From Lysinibacillus sp. JNUCC-52 (GTDB lineage: Bacteria; Bacillota; Bacilli; Bacillales_A; Planococcaceae), in the NCBI RefSeq assembly GCF_015999545.1, contig NZ_CP065546.1:2161501-2225500 (forward strand): a stretch of 64,000 nucleotides of DNA, given 5' to 3'. The notes under the pieces were generated by a model. That model searched no databases, had not been told where the DNA came from, and saw only the letters and a list, made by a program, of their open reading frames with translations. Shown one piece after another: positions 9,114-24,230 of the stretch. A program made the translations under genes and the position numbers. Numbering within the stretch: the first letter of the stretch is position 1; every line of letters begins with the position of its first letter.

Positions 9114-9489
9114 TCTCTTAACCTATCGAAAATTTATTTTAAAAAAAGATGTATAATGTCATAATCAGTAAACAAACAACTTTATAGTACAACTTTTCAC
9201 ACGCTCGTTCAAGCGTCCAAATCACTATTTTAATGCATTTATTGATATTTTGCTATTTATTTATTGTACGCATTATTTTTTTTTTTGTGAATGACCAATA
9301 ACACGGTAAAAAATGTAATTCTCTTATACATAATGAAAGTTCGTGACTAAAATATATCCGTTTATATGGATTGCTAAACCTCTTTTGTACATATTTCAAA
9401 GGACCACATAAGTTATCTTATGGAGCCCTTCGAAATATGTACCTATAAAGTTATGCTTCCGTCTACGTATTATGTTTATCTCGCTAAAT
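9114..9489. other. Intergenic gap with a long imperfect palindrome
   Basis: There is no credible gene in these 376 bases, although B. subtilis carries ywmA/ywmB here. The main structure is an imperfect inverted repeat at 9387-9442: GTACATATTTC at the left end mirrors GAAATATGTAC at the right, with partial pairing inside (AAGGACCACATAAG against TTATGGAGCCCTT). It is not followed by a clear T-run, so it may be a structured RNA, a REP-like element or a protein site. The rest is AT-rich and probably carries the murA promoter. Confidence 0.6.
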
Positions 9490-9744
9490 TTAAAATAAGT
9501 ACGGAAGTTTTCCAGACCAGCTTGAAATTTGAAGAAAGAAATTAGAAACTGCTGTGCCTATCGCAATGCTTAACAAAATATAGATCAACTGTATTTGAAA
9601 TACTTTATTTTTCTTAAATAGTTTTTCTAACATGAAGGCTTGCAAAGCGTAAAATGTGATAGCAATAAAAAATAGATGCGATAGAATTCCCATTAAAGCT
9701 TCTTGCCCTACTGCTTCATAAATTTCCACATCGTGTTCCTCCAT
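9490..9744 (-). CDS. DUF1146 family membrane protein (YwzB-like)
   Basis: An 84-residue integral membrane protein with two predicted helices (about residues 17-40 and 50-74). The pattern HLFFIAITFYALQAFMLEK resembles the DUF1146/YwzB family, usually found beside atpC in Bacillales, exactly as here. The ATG has GGAGG upstream, partly overlapping the right flank of the atp terminator at 9751-9777. No biochemical function is known; ATP-synthase proximity is suggestive only. Confidence 0.8.
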   Translation of the reverse strand: MEEHDVEIYEAVGQEALMGILSHLFFIAITFYALQAFMLEKLFKKNKVFQIQLIYILLSIAIGTAVSNFFLQISSWSGKLPYLF

Positions 9745-9750
9745 TTAAAA

Positions 9751-9777
9751 AACGGGCAGATATTGAATCTGCCCGTT
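9751..9777 (-). terminator. Terminator of the atp operon
   Basis: A perfect 11-base GC-rich stem (9751-9761, 9767-9777) with loop ATTGA, followed on the minus strand by a run of six T. It lies 10 bases after the atpC stop and directly before the DUF1146 gene. Confidence 0.92.
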
Positions 9778-9787
9778 AAAAATTGAA

Positions 9788-10213
<426 letters not shown>

Positions 10214-10219
10214 CTAGTA

Positions 10220-12566
<2,347 letters not shown>

Positions 12567-12591
12567 TTAATCAAGCGACTATTTTTCTTAC

Positions 12592-14112
<1,521 letters not shown>

Positions 14113-14128
14113 TCACATTTCTAAATTA

Positions 14129-14665
14129 TTAACCGATTAATTCACGTTTTAGACGCTCAAGTTTATTCACTACTGAGCTATCATAAATATGGTTACCGAT
14201 TTGAACACGAATACCACCTATTAATGAAGGATCGATTTCGTTTGTAATGTTTAATGATTGTTTCCCAACAAGTTTAGAGAATGCCGCAGAAATTTTAGCG
14301 CTTTCTTCAGCAGAAAGTTCACGAGTTGAGAATACAGTTGCATCTGCAGAACCTTGTGCCTGTGCAGCAAGCTCAGCATATGCGTTTGCAATTAGCTTCA
14401 CTTCGTTTACACGTTTTTTCTCTACAAGTAGTTGAACTGTGTGTAAAACTTCTGGCGTTGCACTTGCAAAGATTTCAGCTACCATTTGTTTCTTGCGTTC
14501 GATAGAGAACTTAGGCGCGTTTAAAAGTGTTAAAAAATCAGGAGATTGTGTAACAACTTTTGTTAACTCGTTTAAGTCTGCCCCAACTTCTGCAAGAATA
14601 TTTTTTTGTTGCGCAATTTCAAATAGAGCTTGAGCGTAACGCTTTGCTACAGTTGAATTACTCAT
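14129..14665 (-). CDS. atpH: F1Fo ATP synthase subunit delta
   Basis: Subunit delta caps alpha3beta3 and links it to the b stalk. The 178-residue protein starts [15 protein letters not shown] near residue 5 and ends with the conserved [20 protein letters not shown] stretch. Its ATG overlaps the atpF stop in an ATGA arrangement, implying translational coupling. Confidence 0.96.
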   Translation of the reverse strand: MSNSTVAKRYAQALFEIAQQKNILAEVGADLNELTKVVTQSPDFLTLLNAPKFSIERKKQMVAEIFASATPEVLHTVQLLVEKKRVNEVKLIANAYAELAAQAQGSADATVFSTRELSAEESAKISAAFSKLVGKQSLNITNEIDPSLIGGIRVQIGNHIYDSSVVNKLERLKRELIG

Positions 14666-15180
14666 TGAGCTTCCCCTGCCTTCGCAATCGTCTCTTCAAT
14701 TAGAGCACGGTTGTCTGCCTCAGAAATCTCTTTGCTAAGGACTTTAGATGCTGCAAGTACAGATAATGAAACGACTTCATCACGTACAGCTGCGATAGCC
14801 TTTTCTTTTTCAGACTCGATTTCACGTAAAGCCGATTCTTTTAAGCGGTTAGCTTCATTGCGAGCTGCTGTAAGAATTTCTTCTTTTTGCATTTCGCCTT
14901 GCTTCTTAGCACCCTCAACAATCGATTGTGCTTCCGTACGAGCTTCTTTAAGAAGACTTTTTTGTTCTTCTAAAAATTTGTGCGAATCTTTACGAGCTTT
15001 TTCAGCTGCTTCGATCTCACTAGCTACTAATTCTTCACGTTGTTGCATAATGCCCATTAATGGACCCCAAGCGAACTTTTTAAGTAGAAGCATTAATACT
15101 AAGAAGATGACTAATGTTGAGACGATATCTCCACCATTAAATCCTCCACCTGCACCTAGTACAAGATTGTCTAAAAACAC
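14662..15180 (-). CDS. atpF: F1Fo ATP synthase subunit b
   Basis: Peripheral stalk subunit of 172 residues with one N-terminal transmembrane helix (about 20-40) followed by a long charged helix rich in Ala, Glu and Lys. It has a GTG start with GGGAG upstream. The helix is heptad-like through to the C-terminus, as expected for the right-handed coiled coil of the stator. Confidence 0.96.
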   Translation of the reverse strand: MFLDNLVLGAGGGFNGGDIVSTLVIFLVLMLLLKKFAWGPLMGIMQQREELVASEIEAAEKARKDSHKFLEEQKSLLKEARTEAQSIVEGAKKQGEMQKEEILTAARNEANRLKESALREIESEKEKAIAAVRDEVVSLSVLAASKVLSKEISEADNRALIEETIAKAGEAQ

Positions 15181-15357
15181 GATTGTTTCACTCCCTTCAA
15201 GAGCTTTAACTTCAACATATTAGTTTGTAATACTTAAAAACTTACCTATTTTAAAAAGCTATATTTGCACATAGCTTTTATCAGTTCCAAAATGAAGGGC
15301 GAAGTTTCATCTGGAGAATCCTGCTTCGCCACTAGTAAAATTCAGTATACAACTGAA

Positions 15358-15633
<276 letters not shown>

Positions 15634-15645
15634 TTATGCTTTATA

Positions 15646-16365
<720 letters not shown>

Positions 16366-16391
16366 TCACCTCTCTTTCTAATAAAGCACAA

Positions 16392-16763
16392 TTAGTGGTT
16401 CCTTACATGAGATACAATTCTCTCGACAAAGAGAACTACGTACGGAATCATTAGCCCTATGACCGTGCTAATCAAGTGAAAATAGTTTGGCAACGAAATG
16501 GCTATAGCGACTGCCGCTACACCTGATCCAAAACGCAGTGCTGTACCAAGTGAACCTATTTTCTTCCCTTCACTAATGGAACGATCAAACTTCTCCATAC
16601 GGCGAACCAAAATCCAAAAATTATACGTACCAAAAAATGCACCGATTGCGATGCCCGCAAAAACTGTTTGAAAGGACGTAAAGCCCCAGCCTAATGCGCA
16701 AAGTGCGAGCAAAAAAAATAACGCTCTCTTCTGCACAGCAAAAATGTGATGCAAATCTAGCAT
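16392..16763 (-). CDS. atpI: ATP synthase accessory protein AtpI
   Basis: A 123-residue hydrophobic protein with four predicted helices, first gene of the atp operon. AtpI proteins assist c-ring assembly in some bacteria and have been linked to magnesium uptake. Sequence conservation is low, so the call rests mainly on size, topology and position. AGGAG lies before the ATG. Confidence 0.85.
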   Translation of the reverse strand: MLDLHHIFAVQKRALFFLLALCALGWGFTSFQTVFAGIAIGAFFGTYNFWILVRRMEKFDRSISEGKKIGSLGTALRFGSGVAAVAIAISLPNYFHLISTVIGLMIPYVVLFVERIVSHVRNH

Positions 16764-17304
16764 TGGTTTGTAGTCTCCTGAATCATTTTTTCGAGTAAAG
16801 AAAACGTTTGCTGACCACTTTGTGAAATCAGAAAAGAGCAGTGAAAAACACTACTCACAGCGGAATAGTAATGGGAGAGTCATTTGAATGAAATTACAGG
16901 TGTAAATTCCTAATAATGCCTTACACCCCTTACTGATTCGGTGATTTACCGAAACGCACAAAACGTTGCAAATCGACAGCGATGGTTTGAACTGTCAATT
17001 TAGTAGAAACTTGATATAACAAGTGTTTCAACGTCTATCAACGAATTGAAACCCTTATCATTCTTACCCTTTGTAAGCATACAATAGGAGATATTTGAAG
17101 TCAATTAGTAAAGGAGAAAAACTTCACAGCTACTATACTCTTGTCAAATTGTTGACAAATTTGTGTATGAACTTTCATAGATTATAAAAACTTTTTTGGA
17201 ATAATGCAAAAAAAAGCTAATTTACGACATAAATATGCTCGTAAATTAGCTCAGCAAAGAATTTTAGTTCTTTTTGCTTATTTTTTAGAAGTCAAAATGA
17301 TATA
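16764..17304. other. Upstream region of the atp operon, no gene seen
   Basis: These 541 bases contain no supportable ORF. On the minus strand TTGTCA and TATAGT lie near 17140-17165, a weak candidate promoter with short (15-base) spacing, inside the palindrome TTGTCAAATTGTTGACAA. A small hairpin (TTCGGT/ACCGAA, 16937-16953) lies in what would be a leader of more than 300 bases. The terminator of the preceding gene is at 17215-17251. Confidence 0.5.
17215..17251 (-). terminator. Terminator of wecB/mnaA
   Basis: A perfect 13-base stem (17215-17227, 17239-17251) is followed on the minus strand by TTTTTTTTG, about 55 bases beyond the end of the epimerase gene. Confidence 0.9.
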
Positions 17305-18438
17305 TTACTTGCCTTTTTGTAAAAAATTCAAGAGCGCTTCCACGATTCGCTGTGAAGCATGTCCATCGCCATAAGGATTAGAGGCTTTTGCCATAGCTTC
17401 GTATGCATCTTTATTCTCTAGTAATTCTTTTGCAAGAGTATAAATTGTTTCCTCTTCGGTTCCTGCTAGTTTCAAAGTTCCAGCAGCGATTCCTTCTGGA
17501 CGTTCTGTTGTATCACGAAGAACTAGAACTGGTTTCCCTAATGACGGCGCCTCTTCTTGCACACCACCAGAGTCCGTTAAGATCATATAAGAATTCGCAG
17601 CAAAGTTATGGAAATCAAACACTTCAAGAGGTTCAATTAAATGCACTCGGTCATTATCGCCTAATATTTCATTGGCAATTTCTCGAACAGCAGGGTTCAT
17701 ATGCACTGGGTAGACAACTTGAACATCATCATGTTCAGCTAATATCCGTGTAATCGCTCGGAACATATGGCGCATTGGCTCACCAAGATTTTCTCGGCGA
17801 TGCGCTGTTAATAATATCATGCGATCGTTTGCTATTTTTTCTAACACGGGATGTGTATAATGCTCACTCACTGTTGTAGCTAATGCATCAATAGCCGTAT
17901 TACCAGTGACAAAAATAGTATCCGCATTTTTATTTTCATCCAGAAGATTTTTCTTCGATACTTCTGTTGGTGCAAAGTGCAAATCAGCCATGACACCTGT
18001 TAACTGACGATTCATTTCCTCTGGGTAAGGTGAATACTTATTCCAAGTTCGAAGACCTGCTTCAACATGTCCAATCGCAATTTGATTATAAAATGCTGCT
18101 AAGCTTGCGATAAATGTTGTCGCCGTATCACCATGCACTAAAACGATATCAGGTTGCGCTTCTTTCATGACTTTATCTAAACCTTGTAATGCATTTGTTG
18201 TCACGTCAATTAGCGTTTGACGATCCTTCATTATATTTAAATCGTAGTCGGGTGTGATTTTAAATGTTTCTAATACTTGGTCAAGCATTTGGCGATGTTG
18301 TGCTGTTACAGTCACGATTGATTCCACTTGCTCGGGATGTTTTTGTAATTCCAATACAAGCGGGGCCATTTTTATCGCCTCTGGTCTCGTACCGAAAATC
18401 GTCATCACTTTCCATTTTTTCGTCAAAACGATTTGCAC
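17305..18438 (-). CDS. mnaA: UDP-N-acetylglucosamine 2-epimerase (non-hydrolysing)
   Basis: Interconverts UDP-GlcNAc and UDP-ManNAc, the donor for teichoic acid linkage units and other envelope glycans. The 377-residue protein has the family start KVMTIFGTRPEAIKMAPLV (near residue 10), VHGDTATTFIASLAAF, GHVEAGLRTWNKYSPYPEE and LTDSGGVQEEAPSLGKPVLV. Start choice is uncertain: a GTG at 18438 and a TTG at 18426 both follow the AAAGGA site, the first too close and the second rather far. It lies between upp and atpI, as in several Bacilli. Confidence 0.95.
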   Translation of the reverse strand: MQIVLTKKWKVMTIFGTRPEAIKMAPLVLELQKHPEQVESIVTVTAQHRQMLDQVLETFKITPDYDLNIMKDRQTLIDVTTNALQGLDKVMKEAQPDIVLVHGDTATTFIASLAAFYNQIAIGHVEAGLRTWNKYSPYPEEMNRQLTGVMADLHFAPTEVSKKNLLDENKNADTIFVTGNTAIDALATTVSEHYTHPVLEKIANDRMILLTAHRRENLGEPMRHMFRAITRILAEHDDVQVVYPVHMNPAVREIANEILGDNDRVHLIEPLEVFDFHNFAANSYMILTDSGGVQEEAPSLGKPVLVLRDTTERPEGIAAGTLKLAGTEEETIYTLAKELLENKDAYEAMAKASNPYGDGHASQRIVEALLNFLQKGK

Positions 18439-18566
18439 CGTCCTTTGGTTATATTGTACATCAAGCGTTATGGTCTACATCCAAAATAAGTGAGACCTAA
18501 TTGCCTAAACATACTATGAAACGTCCTTCAATAATGAAGGACGCTTTCAAATGCTATAAAGTTGCT

Positions 18567-18603
18567 GTAGGAAAACGATATTGCTTTTCGGGCAATTTCC
18601 TAC
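18567..18603. other. Hairpin after upp
   Basis: The outer arms GTAGGAAA/TTTCCTAC (18567-18574, 18596-18603) and an inner TTGC/GCAA stem lie directly after the upp stop. A second perfect hairpin (AACGTCCTTCA / TGAAGGACG) is near 18522-18544. Neither has a strong T-run, so termination here would be weak. Confidence 0.4.
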
Positions 18604-18606
18604 TTA

Positions 18607-19236
18607 TTATTTCGTACCGAATAAACGGTCACCAGCATCACCTAGACCTGGAACGATATATCCATGATCATTTAACTTTTCGTCAAGTGCTGCAATATAG
18701 ATGTCCACATCTGGATGCTCATCTTGAATTACTTTTACACCCTCTGGCGCAGCAATTAAACACATAAATTTAATGCTTTTCGCACCGCGTTTTTTCAGTG
18801 AGTTGATAGCTTCCACTGCTGAACCACCCGTTGCAAGCATTGGGTCTACAATAATGAAATCGCGTTCTTCCACATCTGCTGGAAGTTTTGCATAGTACTC
18901 AACAGGTTTTAATGTTTCTGGGTCACGGTAAAGACCAATATGACCAACTTTCGCAGCTGGAATTAGTTTTAATACGCCATCTACCATACCAATACCTGCG
19001 CGTAAGATTGGGACAATTGCAAGTTTTTTCCCTGAAAGAACTTTTGTTTTTGCGATTGTTACTGGTGTTTCAATTTCAATTTCTTCTACAGGCATTTCTC
19101 GCGTAATTTCGAATGCCATTAATGTTGCGACCTCATCAACTAGCTCACGAAATTCTTTTGTTCCTGTATTTTTATCACGAATATAAGTTAACTTGTGTTG
19201 GATTAGTGGATGATCAAATACGTATACTTTGCTCAA
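18607..19236 (-). CDS. upp: Uracil phosphoribosyltransferase
   Basis: Converts uracil and PRPP to UMP in pyrimidine salvage. The 209-residue protein shows [18 protein letters not shown] at its start, the PRPP loop [13 protein letters not shown] near residue 131 and the uracil-binding [17 protein letters not shown] at the C-terminus. The start is a TTG with AGGAGAG upstream. In the conserved order it lies downstream of glyA; here an EAL-domain gene has come between them. Confidence 0.97.
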   Translation of the reverse strand: MSKVYVFDHPLIQHKLTYIRDKNTGTKEFRELVDEVATLMAFEITREMPVEEIEIETPVTIAKTKVLSGKKLAIVPILRAGIGMVDGVLKLIPAAKVGHIGLYRDPETLKPVEYYAKLPADVEERDFIIVDPMLATGGSAVEAINSLKKRGAKSIKFMCLIAAPEGVKVIQDEHPDVDIYIAALDEKLNDHGYIVPGLGDAGDRLFGTK

Positions 19237-19363
19237 AGGGGTTCTCTCCTAACCGTTCGGATTTCATTTTTATCTCAACTAGTATAACAGAAAACATGAG
19301 CTGTCTCAAAAATAAATTCGAGATATTCCCTTTTCCAGAGTGTTTGCTACAAATAGAAGCAAA

Positions 19364-21541
19364 TTATACATCAAGTATAGAATCAACTTGCTCAATCGCC
19401 ATCGGTTTATAATAGAAGTAACCTTGTCCGACCTTACAACCAAGCGCACGTAATATCTCAACCTGTTCCTCATTTTCGATTCCCTCTGCAACAGATGTCA
19501 TGCCTAAATTTAAGGCAAGCTGAATGATTGAACGGACAATTGCCAATGTCGCTGCATCATTTATATCATTAATAAAGCTACGATCTATTTTTAACTCCGT
19601 GAACGGCAATCTTTGTAAATAACTAAGTGAGGAAAAACCCGTCCCAAAATCATCCACTGATGTTTTAAAGCCATAGCTCTTTAATTCTTGAATAATGGCA
19701 AATGCGGTTTGAAAATCTACTAAGCCGATATTTTCAGTTACTTCTAAAATAATATTGCTTGGGCTAATCCTATATTTTTCAACTAAAAGTCGGATATCCC
19801 TTACAAAATGAGGATAGTAAAAATGATCAGGCGATATATTGACCGCGACTTTCACTAACTTTTTCCCCAATTGTTGACGCTCCGCTAGCCAAGCAAGAAC
19901 AATTTCTAAAATTTGTATGTCAATTTCACGAACCTTCCCTGCATTTTCAGCAACAGGTATAAACATTGCTGGTGATACAAATCCGAGCACTGGAGAATGC
20001 CAACGAGCTAGCGCTTCAATACTTTGAATTTCCCCCGTTCGTAAATCTACTTTTGGTTGTAGATTTACTGAAATCTCTTTATTTTTAAGTGCTTGGGATA
20101 AATGATTTAATACCGTCATTTGTTGTTCTAGTAAATCATTGCGTTCCTTCGTAAAAATCTCCATATGTGTCCCTGGCTTGTTGGCCGCATAAGATAATGC
20201 ATTATCTGCAAATCTTATTGCATCTGCAATTTTAATATCTTTATCAAAAGAAGAAATTCCTGTCTTTAATGTAATATACATATGTTTACCATTTATAATA
20301 AAAGGCTGGCGCGTTAATTCTTTTATGCGAAGCTCATAATCATTGAGCTCTTCATCAGGTGTCAATTGTGAAATAATAAGACTAGAACTTGTGAATCTAG
20401 CAATATACTCTTTCAAATCATTATTATGTTCTTGAAGACGTCTGGCCATTTGCCTTAATAATTCATCCCCTGCTTCTCGCCCATATAATTCAACAACTTG
20501 ATGAAATTCACTTGGTTTTACTATTTTAATAAAGCCTATTCGCCCTCGCTGCTCTTCCTTTTCCATCTTATTTAAGAAGCTATGTCGATTTGGTAAGCCC
20601 GTCGTAATATCTTTATATGCTAAATCCCATATTTTTTTCTGTGTTTTCGCATACGAATATGCTAATGCAACGAGTGCTCCTATTTTTTGAAACACGTTGT
20701 TAAAAAATACACTTTCCCCTGGGTATTGAGAAAATATTGCAAAAAGTCCGATTGCTTGTTGTTTTTGATTGCGAATAGGTACAAACCATCCCGAGTGATT
20801 ATTTGTTAGGTTAGCAAAATTTTTAAATTCTATTGGAATAGCAACCTCATCTAGCTTATAAGCGATTATCGGTGTTTCCTGTTGCATTACCTTTCGATAG
20901 AAGTCACTCATTTCGAAAAGCTGAGGCACATGTTGGCGAACACTACTAGACGTAAAAACTTGTAATTGATTTGACTCTGTTTTAATAAGAACTGAGCTAA
21001 ACACATATGGCGTGAAAAATTGATTTATTTTGCTACAAATAGTGTCCATTTTTTTATAAAATGGCTGGTCTTTTTCTATTGCCTCATAAACGGTTTTCTC
21101 TAATTCCGCTATAAAATCTTCAGTATGATAATACGTAATATCCTTCACAATTATTAACACGAATAATGTAACATTATCATCATTTTGAAAAGGAAGGGTT
21201 TGCATTTCTGCCCAAAATGGTGGCTGTTCGAAGCGATGATGGTGCAACTTTTCTGTCGCCATTGCTCCACTATGTATTTTCTCTTTTATTTTTTCAAGCA
21301 TTGTCGTCTGTAACCCACTTGAAAACATCGCAAAATAATCTGTTTCTAGAATCTGTGAACGTATTGCATTTGTAAGCATGCAAAAAGAATTATTACACTC
21401 TACTATGAAATTAGTATTAGCATCCAAAATAACGTAGCTTTCTTTAGATTGTTCACCTAAGTTACGAATTGTCGTTAATAAAATATTTTTTTGTACGTCC
21501 ATAGATTTAGTAACCATCCAACCCCTCCCGTCTATATCCAT
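19364..21541 (-). CDS. PAS/GAF sensor with degenerate GGDEF and intact EAL domain (probable c-di-GMP phosphodiesterase)
   Basis: A 725-residue soluble signalling protein. The N-terminal part looks like PAS (about 30-150) and GAF-like (about 160-310) sensor domains. The GGDEF domain (DITTGLPNRHSF near 330) has ARFTSSSLIIS where ARFGGDEF is expected, near residue 384, so cyclase activity is unlikely. The EAL domain keeps EALARW near 508, SVDDFGTGFSSL near 632 and VAEGIENEEQ further on, which predicts c-di-GMP hydrolysis. I start at 21541 (AAAGGAG 8 bases upstream); a nearby ATG at MVTKSMDV also has a good site. It interrupts the usual glyA-upp neighbourhood. Confidence 0.88.
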   Translation of the reverse strand: MDIDGRGWMVTKSMDVQKNILLTTIRNLGEQSKESYVILDANTNFIVECNNSFCMLTNAIRSQILETDYFAMFSSGLQTTMLEKIKEKIHSGAMATEKLHHHRFEQPPFWAEMQTLPFQNDDNVTLFVLIIVKDITYYHTEDFIAELEKTVYEAIEKDQPFYKKMDTICSKINQFFTPYVFSSVLIKTESNQLQVFTSSSVRQHVPQLFEMSDFYRKVMQQETPIIAYKLDEVAIPIEFKNFANLTNNHSGWFVPIRNQKQQAIGLFAIFSQYPGESVFFNNVFQKIGALVALAYSYAKTQKKIWDLAYKDITTGLPNRHSFLNKMEKEEQRGRIGFIKIVKPSEFHQVVELYGREAGDELLRQMARRLQEHNNDLKEYIARFTSSSLIISQLTPDEELNDYELRIKELTRQPFIINGKHMYITLKTGISSFDKDIKIADAIRFADNALSYAANKPGTHMEIFTKERNDLLEQQMTVLNHLSQALKNKEISVNLQPKVDLRTGEIQSIEALARWHSPVLGFVSPAMFIPVAENAGKVREIDIQILEIVLAWLAERQQLGKKLVKVAVNISPDHFYYPHFVRDIRLLVEKYRISPSNIILEVTENIGLVDFQTAFAIIQELKSYGFKTSVDDFGTGFSSLSYLQRLPFTELKIDRSFINDINDAATLAIVRSIIQLALNLGMTSVAEGIENEEQVEILRALGCKVGQGYFYYKPMAIEQVDSILDV

Positions 21542-21763
21542 CAATTCTACTCCTTTATATTGTACATAAAAAATTCGATAAATTGTCACTTTTACAAAAA
21601 AACAATTCTCCTTCGGGACATTAATTGTCCTCATCCAATATAATATAACCTTTTATCCTATATTTATGTAAAAAAATCCAAAAATAAGATGAATTTATTT
21701 TTATATAAGCAAAAAATATAGTTTTGCAGTTTCATCTAGTCGGCTTCATTCCATAAAAACTAA

Positions 21764-21804
21764 AGGCTGTGCCTAAAGTGAACAACACACTTAAGGCACA
21801 GCCT
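21764..21804 (-). terminator. Terminator of glyA
   Basis: A 17-base stem with one mismatch (21764-21780, 21788-21804) and a 7-base loop. On the minus strand it is followed by TTTAGTTTTTA. It lies 19 bases past the glyA stop. Confidence 0.88.
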
Positions 21805-21822
21805 ATAATTAAACAATAATAA

Positions 21823-23064
21823 TTATGCGTATAATGGATGCTTATCAGTTAAAACTTTAACACGATCTTTTGCATCAGCTTTTACAGCTTCATCTTCTGG
21901 GTTTTTCAGTACAGCTGCAATAATTGCGCCAACTTCTTTCATATCTTCTTCTTTAAAGCCGCGTGATGTAACTGCAGGTGTACCAATACGAACACCAGAA
22001 GTAACAAATGGAGATTCTGTATCGTATGGAATTGTGTTTTTGTTTGTTGTAATACCTACTTCATCTAATGCATGCTCTGCAACTTTACCAGTTAAGCCAA
22101 GAGATTTTACGTTTAGTAGTAATAAGTGATTATCAGTACCATTAGATACGATTTCAACACCTTCTTCGATTAACACTTCTGCTAAAGCGCGTGCATTTGC
22201 TTTAATTTGTTTAGCGTAGTCTTTGAATTCAGGTTGTAAAGCTTCTCCAAATGCGACTGCTTTTGCAGCGATAACATGCATTAATGGTCCACCTTGAATA
22301 CCAGGGAATACAGATTTATTTAATTTTTGCTCCCATTCTTTTGAAGCAAGAATTAAACCACCACGTGGTCCACGTAATGTTTTATGTGTTGTAGATGTAA
22401 CAAAATCAGCGTAAGGAACTGGTGATTGGTGCTCTCCTGCCGCTACTAATCCAGCGATGTGCGCCATATCCACCATGAAGTAAGCGCCTACTTCGTCTGC
22501 AATTTCACGGAATTTAGAGAAATCGATTTCACGTGGGTATGCAGATGCACCAGCTACAATTAGTTTTGGTTTGTGTGCTAATGCTTTTTGACGAACATCT
22601 TCATAATCGATAACATGTGTATCTTCTGTTACTCCGTACTCTACGAAATTATAAAGGATACCTGAGAAGTTTACAGGCGAACCATGTGTTAAGTGACCAC
22701 CATGTGATAGGTTCATTCCTAGCACTGTGTCACCTGGTTGTAAAATTGTATGGTATACAGCCATGTTTGCTTGTGCACCAGAGTGCGGTTGTACGTTGGC
22801 ATATTCTGCCCCAAAAAGTTCTTTCACACGATCACGTGCAATATCTTCTACTACGTCTACGTGTTCACAGCCACCATAGTAACGTTTTCCAGGATAACCT
22901 TCAGCATATTTGTTAGTAAGAACTGAACCTTGTGCTTCCATTACTGCTTCAGATACAAAGTTTTCAGATGCAATTAACTCGATATTCGCTTGTTGACGTT
23001 TTTTCTCAGCTAAAATCCCATCTAATACTGCTTTGTCTTGTACTGCTAATTTTTCGTATGCCAT
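21823..23064 (-). CDS. glyA: Serine hydroxymethyltransferase
   Basis: PLP enzyme that interconverts serine plus tetrahydrofolate with glycine plus 5,10-methylene-THF. The 413-residue protein has [13 protein letters not shown] near residue 28, [15 protein letters not shown] near 55 and the PLP-lysine motif [15 protein letters not shown] near 225. AGGAGG precedes the ATG. Downstream of ywlG and rpiB, as in B. subtilis. Confidence 0.98.
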   Translation of the reverse strand: MAYEKLAVQDKAVLDGILAEKKRQQANIELIASENFVSEAVMEAQGSVLTNKYAEGYPGKRYYGGCEHVDVVEDIARDRVKELFGAEYANVQPHSGAQANMAVYHTILQPGDTVLGMNLSHGGHLTHGSPVNFSGILYNFVEYGVTEDTHVIDYEDVRQKALAHKPKLIVAGASAYPREIDFSKFREIADEVGAYFMVDMAHIAGLVAAGEHQSPVPYADFVTSTTHKTLRGPRGGLILASKEWEQKLNKSVFPGIQGGPLMHVIAAKAVAFGEALQPEFKDYAKQIKANARALAEVLIEEGVEIVSNGTDNHLLLLNVKSLGLTGKVAEHALDEVGITTNKNTIPYDTESPFVTSGVRIGTPAVTSRGFKEEDMKEVGAIIAAVLKNPEDEAVKADAKDRVKVLTDKHPLYA

Positions 23065-23126
23065 GTTTGAAAAAGCCTCCTAAGTATAATCGTTATTTAC
23101 ATGTACCTCTGACAACAGAAGTAGAG

Positions 23127-23669
23127 TTATTTATATACAGCACGTTCGCCACCAATTAGTTTTGGACGTGTTGTTGCTACTGTGACAACCGCTTCTCCTA
23201 CTGTTCGCACTGATGTACGAACTGGAACAGCTACTTCCTTTAAATGCATACCAATTAAAGTTTGGCCTATATCAATACCTGCATGTGCACGTATCGCTTC
23301 TACAACTATTGGGCTTTCCAATTTTGTATAGGCATAAGCTGACATCGACCCGCCTGCAGTGCGAACAGGAATAACGGACACTGGTTCATAGCCCAACTGT
23401 TCTGCAACTGAAGCTTCCATCGTAATCGCTCGATTGATATGCTCACAGCCTTGGAACGCTAAATATAGCTGATGTTTCTTGGCAAATGCCTGTAATGGCT
23501 CAAAAATTGCTTCTGCTGTTTCAAGTGCACCTGCTGTGCCAATTTTCTGACCAATCACTTCAGACGTAGAGCAGCCTACAACAAAAATAGTCTTTGGTCG
23601 TAATACTACTTGCTCTTCGAATTCACTGAGTAACTGAGTCAATTGCGTTTGGATTTGTTGCACAACCAT
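23127..23669 (-). CDS. ywlG: UPF0340 (TIGR01440) family protein YwlG
   Basis: A 180-residue conserved protein of unknown biochemical role. Recognisable family segments are FVVGCSTSEVIGQKIGTAGALE (positions 29-50), AFQGCEHINRA near 91 and AHAGIDIGQTLIGMHLK near 140. No membrane segment. It lies between rpiB and glyA exactly as in B. subtilis, suggesting co-transcription. Confidence 0.92.
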   Translation of the reverse strand: MVVQQIQTQLTQLLSEFEEQVVLRPKTIFVVGCSTSEVIGQKIGTAGALETAEAIFEPLQAFAKKHQLYLAFQGCEHINRAITMEASVAEQLGYEPVSVIPVRTAGGSMSAYAYTKLESPIVVEAIRAHAGIDIGQTLIGMHLKEVAVPVRTSVRTVGEAVVTVATTRPKLIGGERAVYK

Positions 23670-23792
23670 TAAGCTCAGCCCCTTATTTTAATGTCTTTTA
23701 TTTACGCTAGGCGTCAAGCTAAGGTAAAAGTGACAGTGCGAGACTGTCACTACCTATTTGTTTTTGTGTGAACGGCTGAAAACGATCTTGTA

Positions 23793-24230
23793 TTACTGTT
23801 CTAATTCAGCGATTTTTTCCACACGGCGTGTATGACGACCACCTTCAAAATCTGTTTCAAGCCATGTTTGAGCAATTTCACGTGCAAGGCCAGGGCCAAT
23901 TACGCGCTCACCCATCGCTAAAATATTTGAATCATTATGGCAACGTGTTGCTTTAGCACTAAATACATCATGCACTAATGCACAACGAATGCCTTTTACT
24001 TTGTTCGCAGCGATGGACATGCCAATCCCTGTGCCACAAATTAAAATGCCTTTATCAAATTCCCCGTTAGCAACACCTTCAGAAACTGGCTTTGCATAAT
24101 CAGGATAGTCTACTGAATCCGCAGATTGTGGACCAAAATCTTCGTAGCTAATATTAAGCTCATCTAACAGTTGCATAATCTCACGACGTAAGTTATTGCC
24201 TCCGTGATCAGAAGAAATTGCTATTCTCAC
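23793..24230 (-). CDS. rpiB: Ribose-5-phosphate isomerase B (RpiB/LacAB family)
   Basis: Interconverts ribose-5-phosphate and ribulose-5-phosphate. The 145-residue protein starts with IAISSDHGGNNLRREI, and the active-site Cys lies in GILICGTGIGMSIAANK near residue 65. The start is a GTG with GAGGGA upstream. It corresponds to B. subtilis YwlF. In that species ywlE lies directly upstream; here a chemoreceptor gene intervenes. Confidence 0.94.
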   Translation of the reverse strand: MRIAISSDHGGNNLRREIMQLLDELNISYEDFGPQSADSVDYPDYAKPVSEGVANGEFDKGILICGTGIGMSIAANKVKGIRCALVHDVFSAKATRCHNDSNILAMGERVIGPGLAREIAQTWLETDFEGGRHTRRVEKIAELEQ

